A stretch of DNA of 64,000 nt, from assembly GCF_013334205.1 (NCBI RefSeq), contig NZ_CP054424.1, positions 206,001-270,000 on the forward strand. Reading direction: 5' to 3'. The notes under the pieces are model-generated. The model was given only the letters and a program-made list of their open reading frames with translations. It was not told the DNA's origin and did not search any database. Below, one piece after another: positions 54,040 through 64,000 of the stretch. The stretch is from Rhodoferax sp. BAB1 (GTDB taxonomy: Bacteria; Pseudomonadota; Gammaproteobacteria; Burkholderiales; Burkholderiaceae_C). Within the stretch, counting starts at the first letter, position 1. The number at the start of each line of letters is the position of its first letter. The position numbers were made by a program, and so were the translations under genes.

Positions 54040-54924
54040 GTGTCTGAACGTCATCCCATCATCGCGATCACCGGCTCATCGGGGGCCGGAACGTCCACCG
54101 TGACGCGCACTTTCGCCAACATCTTCCGCCGTGAAGGCGTGAAGGCCGCCATCATCGAGGGCGACAGCTTCCACCGCTACAACCGCAAGGAGATGAAGCT
54201 CAAGGCCAGCGAGGCGGAGAAGACCGGGAACAAGCACTTCAGCCATTTCGGCTCCGACAACAACCTGTTCGGCGAACTCGAGAGCCTGTTTGCCAACTAC
54301 GCCAAATCCGGCACCGGTCAGGCACGCAAGTACCTGCACAACGAGGAAGAGGCGGCGCCCTACAAGCAGGAGCCCGGCACCTTCACGCCCTGGGAAGCGC
54401 TGCCGGCCGACACCGACATGCTGTTCTACGAAGGCCTGCACGGCGCCGTGGTCACGCCCGCGCACAACATCGCCCAGCATCCGGACCTGCGCATCGGCGT
54501 GGTGCCGGTGATCAACCTGGAATGGATCCAGAAGCTCTGGCGCGACAAGCACCAGCGCGGCTACAGCACCGAGGCGGTGACCGACACCATCCTGCGTCGC
54601 ATGCCCGACTACGTGAACTACATCGTGCCGCAGTTCGCGCACACGCACGTGAACTTCCAGCGTGTGCCCATGGTGGACACCTCCAACCCCTTCATCTCGC
54701 GCGACATCCCCTCGGCCGACGAGAGCATGGTGGTGATCCGTTTCGCCAATCCCAAGGGCATCGACTTCCCCTATCTGCTCAACATGATCGACGATTCCTG
54801 GATGAGCCGCGCCAACACCATCTGCGTGCCCGGCGGCAAGATGGAACTGGCCATGCAACTGATCTTCACGCCCTTCGTCTGGCGCATGATGGAACGGCGC
54901 AAGCGCGCGCTGGGAGCGAACTGA
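54040..54924 (+). CDS. cbbP: Phosphoribulokinase, bacterial class I
   Basis: The 294-residue kinase makes ribulose 1,5-bisphosphate. It has the P-loop [13 protein letters not shown] (residues 9-21), [12 protein letters not shown] and the [14 protein letters not shown] segment typical of the bacterial octameric type. The start is GTG 54040 with AGGAGA upstream. A 149-base spacer with the repeat separates it from fbp. Confidence 0.96.
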   Translation: MSERHPIIAITGSSGAGTSTVTRTFANIFRREGVKAAIIEGDSFHRYNRKEMKLKASEAEKTGNKHFSHFGSDNNLFGELESLFANYAKSGTGQARKYLHNEEEAAPYKQEPGTFTPWEALPADTDMLFYEGLHGAVVTPAHNIAQHPDLRIGVVPVINLEWIQKLWRDKHQRGYSTEAVTDTILRRMPDYVNYIVPQFAHTHVNFQRVPMVDTSNPFISRDIPSADESMVVIRFANPKGIDFPYLLNMIDDSWMSRANTICVPGGKMELAMQLIFTPFVWRMMERRKRALGAN

Positions 54925-54925
54925 A

Positions 54926-56986
<2,061 letters not shown>

Positions 56987-57009
56987 TTTTTTTTGCCAGA
57001 TTTATTTCC

Positions 57010-58714
<1,705 letters not shown>

Positions 58715-58727
58715 TCCGGAGCCAAGC

Positions 58728-59921
58728 ATGAACTTCCTCCGCTTCCAGAGCCTGTGCGAGCAGGGCCAGGCCAAAGGCAAACGCGTGTTCATCCGCGCCG
58801 ACCTCAACGTCCCGCAGGACGATGCGGGCAACATCACCGAAGACACCCGCATCCGCGCCAGCCTGCCCTGCATCCGCATGGCCCTCGATGCCGGCGCCGC
58901 CGTCATGGTGACGTCCCACCTGGGCCGCCCCACCGAAGGCGAATTCAAGCCGGAGGATTCCCTGGCCCCGGTGGCCCGGCGCATGGCCGAACTGCTGGGC
59001 CGTGAGGTGCCGCTCATCTCCAACTGGGTCGACGGCGTCAGCGTGGCCCCCGGCCAACTCGTGCTGCTGGAGAACTGCCGTTTAAACAAGGGCGAGAAAA
59101 AGAACAGCGAAGAACTCGGCAAAAAGATGGCCGCCCTGTGCGACATCTTCGTGCACGACGCCTTTGGCACCGCCCACCGCGCCGAAGCCAGTACTTACGG
59201 CATCGCCCAGTACGCCAAGGTCGCCAGCGCCGGCCCCCTGCTGGCGGCCGAGATGGATGCCATCGGCAAGGCCCTGAGCGCGCCCAAGCGCCCCCTGGTG
59301 GCGATTGTTGCCGGCTCCAAGGTCAGCACCAAGCTCACCATCCTCAAATCCCTGGCCGACAAGGTCGACCAGCTCATCGTGGGCGGCGGCATTGCCAACA
59401 CCTTCATGCTGGCCGCCGGCCTGAAGATCGGCAAGAGCCTGGCCGAGCCCGACCTCCTCAAGGAGGCCCAGGCCGTCATCGAAGCCATGAAAGCCCGGGG
59501 TGCTGAAGTGCCGATCCCCGTGGACGTGGTGACCGCCAAGGAATTCAAGGCCGATGCCAAGGCGACGATCAAGAAGGCCACCGAGGTGGAAGCCGACGAC
59601 CTGATCCTGGACATCGGGCCCGAGACCGCGAAGAAGCTGGCCGAACAACTCAAGGCGGCCGGCACCATCGTGTGGAACGGCCCGGTGGGCGTGTTCGAGT
59701 TCGCGGCCTTCGAGAACGGCACCAAGGAGATTGCCAGGGCGATTGCCCAGTCCAGCGCCTTCTCCATCGCCGGCGGGGGTGACACCCTGGCGGCGATTGC
59801 CAAGTACGGTATCGAGAAGGACGTGGGCTACATCTCCACCGGCGGGGGCGCCTTCCTGGAGGTGCTGGAGGGCAAGACCCTGCCGGCCTTCGAGATCCTG
59901 GCCAAACGTGCGCAGGGCTGA
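58728..59921 (+). CDS. cbbK: Phosphoglycerate kinase
   Basis: The 397-residue enzyme has [20 protein letters not shown], the SHLGRPTEG substrate loop, [12 protein letters not shown], and the nucleotide loop [11 protein letters not shown] and [12 protein letters not shown] 58728 fits the family start. It follows gap in the cbb operon. Confidence 0.97.
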   Translation: MNFLRFQSLCEQGQAKGKRVFIRADLNVPQDDAGNITEDTRIRASLPCIRMALDAGAAVMVTSHLGRPTEGEFKPEDSLAPVARRMAELLGREVPLISNWVDGVSVAPGQLVLLENCRLNKGEKKNSEELGKKMAALCDIFVHDAFGTAHRAEASTYGIAQYAKVASAGPLLAAEMDAIGKALSAPKRPLVAIVAGSKVSTKLTILKSLADKVDQLIVGGGIANTFMLAAGLKIGKSLAEPDLLKEAQAVIEAMKARGAEVPIPVDVVTAKEFKADAKATIKKATEVEADDLILDIGPETAKKLAEQLKAAGTIVWNGPVGVFEFAAFENGTKEIARAIAQSSAFSIAGGGDTLAAIAKYGIEKDVGYISTGGGAFLEVLEGKTLPAFEILAKRAQG

Positions 59922-59953
59922 TTTTCTTTTTTCATACTAGACAGGACGACACC

Positions 59954-60991
59954 ATGGCATTCGCATCACTCCGACAGGTTCTCGATCACGCCGCCGAGCA
60001 CGGTTATGGCGTGCCGGCCTTCAACGTCAACAACCTCGAACAGGTGCTGGCCATCATGGAAGCAGCCCAGGAAACCGACAGCCCGGTGATCCTGCAGGCT
60101 TCGGCCGGCGCGCGCAAGTACGCGGGTGAGCCCTATCTGCGCCACCTGATGCTCGCGGCCGTGGAGTCGCACCCGGACATCCCGGTGGTGGTGCACCAGG
60201 ACCACGGCACCTCGGCGGCGGTCTGCCAGCAGTCCATCCGCTCGGGCTTCACCAGCGTGATGATGGACGGCTCGCTGATGACGGACGGCAAGACCCCGGC
60301 CAGCTACGACTACAACGTGGACATCACGCGCCGCGTCTGCGAGATGGCGCACCCGGTGGGCGTCTCGGTCGAAGGTGAGCTCGGTTGCCTGGGTTCGCTG
60401 GAGACCGGCGAAGCCGGCGAGGAAGACGGCGTCGGCGCCGAGGGCAAGCTCACGCACGACATGATGCTGACCGACCCGGTGCAGGCCAAGGACTTCGTGG
60501 CCAAGACCGGCGTGGACGCGCTGGCCATTGCCATCGGCACCAGCCACGGCGCCTACAAGTTCACGCGCAAGCCCACCGGCGACATCCTGGCCATCGACCG
60601 CATCGCCGCCATCCACGCACAGATCCCGAACACGCACCTGGTGATGCACGGCTCCAGCAGCGTGCCGCAGGAGTGGCTGGCCATCATCCGCCAGTACGGT
60701 GGCGACATCAAGGAAACCTATGGCGTGCCGGTGGAGGAGATCCAGCGCGGCATCAAGAGCGGTGTGCGCAAGATCAACATCGACACCGACATCCGCCTGG
60801 CCATGACCGGCGCCATGCGCGAGATCTTCGCCAAGCAGCCCAGCGAGTTCGATCCGCGCAAGGCGCTGGCCGCTGCCAAGAAGGCCGCGCGCGGTGTGGT
60901 CAAGGCGCGCTTCGAGGCCTTCGGCTGTGCCGGCATGGCTTCGAAGATGAAGCCCATCGCGCTGGAAGCCATGGCGGCCCGTTACGCCTGA
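59954..60991 (+). CDS. cbbA: Fructose-bisphosphate aldolase, class II
   Basis: The 345-residue enzyme has the zinc and substrate motifs [40 protein letters not shown] and [10 protein letters not shown]. It makes fructose and sedoheptulose bisphosphates. ATG 59954 is preceded by ACAGGACGACACC. It is the last recognised Calvin-cycle gene. Confidence 0.96.
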   Translation: MAFASLRQVLDHAAEHGYGVPAFNVNNLEQVLAIMEAAQETDSPVILQASAGARKYAGEPYLRHLMLAAVESHPDIPVVVHQDHGTSAAVCQQSIRSGFTSVMMDGSLMTDGKTPASYDYNVDITRRVCEMAHPVGVSVEGELGCLGSLETGEAGEEDGVGAEGKLTHDMMLTDPVQAKDFVAKTGVDALAIAIGTSHGAYKFTRKPTGDILAIDRIAAIHAQIPNTHLVMHGSSSVPQEWLAIIRQYGGDIKETYGVPVEEIQRGIKSGVRKINIDTDIRLAMTGAMREIFAKQPSEFDPRKALAAAKKAARGVVKARFEAFGCAGMASKMKPIALEAMAARYA

Positions 60992-61021
60992 GTTTTTCAA
61001 CAACCGACCCGAGGAGACCCC

Positions 61022-61330
61022 ATGAAATTGATCCACATCGCACTGGCTGCCGTCGCACTGGTGTCCATGCCCGCCTTCGCCAGCAAGGAAATCGCCAGCA
61101 AGAATGCCTGCATGGCCTGCCACGCGGTTGATCGCAAGATGGTCGGCCCGTCCTTCCAGGACGTGGCCAAGAAATACAAGGACCAGAAGGATGCCGAGGC
61201 CATGCTGGCAGGCAGCATCAAGAAGGGTGGGGCCGGCAAGTGGGGCCCGGTGCCCATGCCGGCGCAGGCAGCCCTGGCCGAAGCCGATGCCAAGACCCTG
61301 GCGACCTGGGTGCTGGCCGGCGCCAGATAA
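61022..61330 (+). CDS. Small class I cytochrome c (c551/c552 type)
   Basis: The 102-residue product has a signal peptide (residues 1-20), CMACH (Cys30, Cys33, His34) and the axial methionine in GPVPMPAQ (Met79). It is a periplasmic electron carrier. It follows fba by 30 bases with GAGGAGA upstream, so it is probably transcribed with the cbb operon, an unusual companion. Confidence 0.93.
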   Translation: MKLIHIALAAVALVSMPAFASKEIASKNACMACHAVDRKMVGPSFQDVAKKYKDQKDAEAMLAGSIKKGGAGKWGPVPMPAQAALAEADAKTLATWVLAGAR

Positions 61331-61355
61331 GTTTCGTACAGAGACGGAAAAGAAG

Positions 61356-61383
61356 AAGGGGCGGTCCTGCGGGACCGCCCCTT
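61356..61383. terminator. Terminator between the cbb operon and the CsoR-like gene
   Basis: AAGGGGCGGTCC pairs perfectly with GGACCGCCCCTT over a 4-base loop. It has only a short T stretch on the plus strand and can serve both converging transcripts. Confidence 0.8.
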
Positions 61384-61399
61384 GCATTTCAGCGCTGGC

Positions 61400-61717
61400 T
61401 CAGCCGAATCTTTCCAGCAGGCGGGCCGACTTCTCGACTTCCTGCATGGCGTGTTCCTCGCTCTCGGCGTCGTAGACGGCTTCCATCACGGTGCAGGCCA
61501 TCATGCGGTAGAAGGCCTTGTCCATGGCCTTGCGGGCGGCTGACATCTGCAGCGCCACGTCTTCGCAGCTGCGGCCCTCCTGAATCATCTCCACCAGGCC
61601 ACGCACCTGCCCCTCGATGCGGCGCAGGCGGTTGACCACGTCTTTCTGGTGATCGGCGCGGTAAATGGCGGATTTGGAGGCTTCTGCTGCGGGGGCGGCG
61701 GCTGGCTTTCTCGGCAT
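61400..61717 (-). CDS. CsoR/RcnR/FrmR-family regulator with an atypical ligand set
   Basis: The 105-residue all-helical protein (DUF156) has NRLRRIEGQVRGLVEMIQ and Cys51 (RSCEDVALQ), the usual first ligand. Counting from it, the positions of His61 and Cys65 of CsoR are Thr76 and Ala80 here; instead there is Cys75 (RMMACTVMEAV). The metal or sulfur chemistry is therefore not predictable from CsoR, RcnR or CstR. It faces the DUF302 lipoprotein across palindromic operators and likely represses both. Confidence 0.85.
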   Translation of the reverse strand: MPRKPAAAPAAEASKSAIYRADHQKDVVNRLRRIEGQVRGLVEMIQEGRSCEDVALQMSAARKAMDKAFYRMMACTVMEAVYDAESEEHAMQEVEKSARLLERFG

Positions 61718-61801
61718 GGACGGCTCTCAGGTAACAGGCTGCAAGGCATTCAGTGTGCCAGATTTCAGCCGGCGGGGCACGCGGCCCGCTGTCGCATACC
61801 C

Positions 61802-61888
61802 TACCCTATAGGGTATAGGGTAGGTCCCTATGGCCGTGAGCAGGAACTTGTTGCACGATGATGACAGCCGTACTTACCCTAGGGGGTA
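61802..61888. promoter_or_regulatory. Two palindromic CsoR-type operators
   Basis: TACCCTATAGGGTA (61802-61815), extended by a further TAGGGTA, and TACCCTAGGGGGTA (61875-61888) are G-tract palindromes of the kind bound by CsoR-family repressors. They lie between the CsoR-like gene and the lipoprotein gene. Confidence 0.7.
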
Positions 61889-61937
61889 GGGCTTCCAGTT
61901 TCTGTACATTTCCATGAAGGGTATTCACGTGAGTCTT

Positions 61938-62504
61938 ATGAACCGAATTCTTCGCAGCCTGCCTCTGCTGGCTCTTGTTGTCCTGACCACCGGCTGCGGC
62001 ACGATCAGCACGATAGGCAAGCTGGAGGACGGCGCGGGCGCCGAAGCCAGCCGCATGTGGGACCGCTGGGTCGACGCCGAGGGCGACATCGCCGTGGCCA
62101 CGACCTGGGAGCGCAAGGTCAAGGCGGGTGTGACGATCAACGACCTGGAGCAGGCGCTGACCCAGATCGCCGCCGAACGCAATATGAAGGGTGTGGGCGA
62201 TCTGCCGCTGTCCAAGGAGCTGGAGGCGCGCACCGGCAAGCCGCAGAAGTTCCTCAAGGTCTACTCCTTCTGCACGCCCGCCACCGCCCGCATGATGGTG
62301 GATTTCAGCCCGCACATGGCGGCCTACCTGCCCTGCCGCATCACGGTGGTGGAGAAGGAAGACGGCCTGTGGATGTACACGCTGAACATGGACATGATGG
62401 TCAAGATGGGGCGCAAGCTGCCGTCCCCCTTGAAGGAAGAAGCCTGGAAAGTGCGCGAAACCATCTGGGACATGATGGAACGCGGCTCCAAGGGTGAGTT
62501 CTGA
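61938..62504 (+). CDS. DUF302-family lipoprotein
   Basis: The 188-residue product has a lipobox (VVLTTGC) and a DUF302-like domain (FLKVYSFCTPATARMMVD, AAYLPCRITVVEKEDG). DUF302 proteins are of unknown function and often sit in metal and sulfur stress clusters. ATG 61938 (MNRILRSL) gives a normal lipoprotein leader; ATG 61914 adds eight residues. It should be controlled by the CsoR-like regulator. Confidence 0.85.
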   Translation: MNRILRSLPLLALVVLTTGCGTISTIGKLEDGAGAEASRMWDRWVDAEGDIAVATTWERKVKAGVTINDLEQALTQIAAERNMKGVGDLPLSKELEARTGKPQKFLKVYSFCTPATARMMVDFSPHMAAYLPCRITVVEKEDGLWMYTLNMDMMVKMGRKLPSPLKEEAWKVRETIWDMMERGSKGEF

Positions 62505-62547
62505 GCGAAGAGTCAGCTAGGAAAATTCATATAACCACGGAGACAAT

Positions 62548-63747
62548 ATGAGCAAGACAAAACTTTTCCGCAACACAGCCATCGCCCTGGCTGCTGCTGC
62601 CACCCTGCCTGCGGCCATGGCCACCAACGGCTATTTCGCGCACGGCTATGGCATGAAGGCCAAGGGCATGGCTGGCGCGGCTGTCGCCTCGACCGACGAT
62701 GCGTTCGCCGGTGCGAACAATCCGGCCGCCGCCGCCTGGGCAGGTAACCGCGTGGACCTGGGTGTTGACCTGTTCATGCCCAAGCGCAGTGCATCGTCGA
62801 CAGCCAGTTCTTGGGCAGCAAGCAGCGACAGCAACGAGTTTCTCGTGCCCGAGCTTGGCTGGAACAAAGTCATCAGCGACAAACTGGCTTTCAACCTGAC
62901 CGTCTACGGCAATGGCGGCATGAACACTGACTATCCGACGAACAACGGATTTGGTACCGGTCGCATGGGCGTTGATCTCATCCAGTTGATCGTTGCACCC
63001 ACGCTCGCCTACAAATTTGCCCCGGATCATTCCGTGGGCGTTTCGCCCCTTTTCATCCAGCAGAAGTTCAAGGCGTCTGGCCTCCAGAACTTTGGCGTCA
63101 CAGACACCGGCTACGACACAAGCACTGGCACCGGCGTGCGCATCGGCTATCTGGGCAAGATCAGCAGCACGGTTTCCCTTGGTGCGTCCTATTCGCCCAA
63201 GACAGACATGTCCAAGTTCGACAAGTACAAGGGCCTGTTTGCCGAGCAGGGGGACTTTGATATCCCGGAAAACTACACGATTGGCGCGAGCTTCATGGCG
63301 TCCCCGACCCTGCGTGTTGCGTTCGATTATCAGAAGATCATGTACAGCGGCGTGAAGGCTATCGCCAACCCCAGCAATACGGGCGGGACACTCGGTGCGG
63401 CCAATGGTCCGGGCTTTGGGTGGTCGGACGTCAACGTTTACAAGCTGGGTGTGGAGTGGAAGTCGAGCGGCGATTTGACTCTGCGCGCTGGACTTAACGT
63501 TGGCGACAACCCTATCCAGTCTCGTGATGCGACTTTCAACATCCTGGCGCCTGGCGTCATCACGACCCACTACACCTTGGGTGGTACCTACGCTGTGGCC
63601 AAGGACAAGGAGCTGACGGTCGCCTATATGTACGCACCCGAAAACTCCGTGACAGGTCCGACCTCGTCATTGCTTGGCGGCGGCGGCAATGACACCATCA
63701 AGATGTCCCAGCAATCCCTGGGCGTCCAGTTCAGCTGGAAGTACTAA
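62548..63747 (+). CDS. FadL/TodX-family outer-membrane transport protein
   Basis: The 399-residue protein has a signal peptide (ending PAAMA) and the OMPP1 pattern: NGYFAHGYGMKAKGMAGAAV at the mature start, NNPAAAAW, and a C-terminal beta-strand ending FSWKY with a terminal aromatic residue. It is a 14-strand type barrel for hydrophobic compounds. It lies 43 bases after the lipoprotein and ends at a strong terminator. Confidence 0.9.
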   Translation: MSKTKLFRNTAIALAAAATLPAAMATNGYFAHGYGMKAKGMAGAAVASTDDAFAGANNPAAAAWAGNRVDLGVDLFMPKRSASSTASSWAASSDSNEFLVPELGWNKVISDKLAFNLTVYGNGGMNTDYPTNNGFGTGRMGVDLIQLIVAPTLAYKFAPDHSVGVSPLFIQQKFKASGLQNFGVTDTGYDTSTGTGVRIGYLGKISSTVSLGASYSPKTDMSKFDKYKGLFAEQGDFDIPENYTIGASFMASPTLRVAFDYQKIMYSGVKAIANPSNTGGTLGAANGPGFGWSDVNVYKLGVEWKSSGDLTLRAGLNVGDNPIQSRDATFNILAPGVITTHYTLGGTYAVAKDKELTVAYMYAPENSVTGPTSSLLGGGGNDTIKMSQQSLGVQFSWKY

Positions 63748-63775
63748 GCGCGCTACGTTTGATTCCAAAGGTCTG

Positions 63776-63804
63776 AGGGCCGGGTGCAAGCCCGGCCCTT
63801 TTTT
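63776..63804 (+). terminator. Rho-independent terminator of the fadL-like gene
   Basis: AGGGCCGGG pairs with CCCGGCCCT over a 6-base loop and is followed by six T residues. Confidence 0.93.
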
Positions 63805-63876
63805 GTGTCGTTTGCACACCCCTGCCGTTTGCAGGGGTGGTTGCCCACAGTCCCACTCTTCGCTAATCTTGTGACC

Positions 63877-64000
63877 ATGCACAAATACCTCGCCATCCCC
63901 TTTTTCATGCTCGGCAGTGTGGCCGCGGCCCAGGTGCCCCCCGTGTTCCAGGGGGCTGATCTCAAGCTGGGCGAGAAGCTGATCGCCGAGAGCAAGTGTG
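63877..64000 (+). CDS. Cytochrome c-like protein, partial at the window end
   Basis: The visible 41 residues show a signal peptide (MHKYLAIPFFMLGSVAAAQ) and GEKLIAESKC, which looks like the lead-in to a CxxCH haem site cut by the window edge. The rest is outside the window. Confidence 0.65.
   Translation, partial: MHKYLAIPFFMLGSVAAAQVPPVFQGADLKLGEKLIAESKC

Overview
The window looks like a betaproteobacterial chromosome, most likely Comamonadaceae or a close Burkholderiales relative. The grounds are high GC, a red-type RuBisCO operon with cbbX, cbbY and cbbZ, a Bug/TctC solute-binding protein, and family-style intergenic repeats. It combines a capacity for autotrophy with a large, partly decayed metal and redox stress region and a Tn7-like transposon. 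No rRNA, tRNA or CRISPR array was recognised.

Positions 1-25.9 kb are an accessory metal/redox region. In order it holds a glycosyltransferase broken by an in-frame amber codon, a frameshifted arsenite/bile-acid-type transporter, and a dsbD-tlpA-dsbG operon divergent from a two-component system. A deleted P-type ATPase and a chromate cluster (chrA, cytochrome c', chrB-like) follow. Next come a three-gene efflux ABC system, a Spy-like chaperone with cytochrome b561 and a second two-component system, and a DMT exporter with a His-rich tail. The part ends with AcfC-like and DsrE-like secreted proteins, an ECF sigma/anti-sigma/catalase-like cluster (the last gene frameshifted), and a short mer operon without merA. 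Remnants of another P-type ATPase and of an IS21-family transposase close it.

Positions 26.0-34.0 kb are a complete Tn7-like transposition operon of lower GC: tnsA, tnsB, tnsC and two different TnsD/TniQ targeting genes. I could not fix its ends. Positions 34.5-39.6 kb hold a two-subunit molybdenum hydroxylase, an amidohydrolase and a Bug solute-binding protein, probably one catabolic operon. It is interrupted by a 270-bp element with perfect 28-bp inverted ends. Positions 39.7-47 kb are ordinary chromosome: queC, an SbmA-like ABC exporter, a 5'-nucleotidase, a TlpA-like protein, a class II glutamine amidotransferase and a Crp/Fnr regulator.

Positions 47-61.3 kb are a Calvin-cycle unit: two tandem CbbR-type LysR genes, then cbbL-cbbS-cbbX-cbbY-fbp-prk-tkt-gph-gap-pgk-fba and a small cytochrome c. 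Ribulose-phosphate epimerase (cbbE) is not in the operon. The window ends with an atypical CsoR-family repressor facing a DUF302 lipoprotein across palindromic operators, a FadL-family porin, and the start of another cytochrome c. Gene damage is concentrated in the first 26 kb. From 34 kb onward every gene is intact, so the left part looks like an eroding accessory island, unless base-calling errors explain it.
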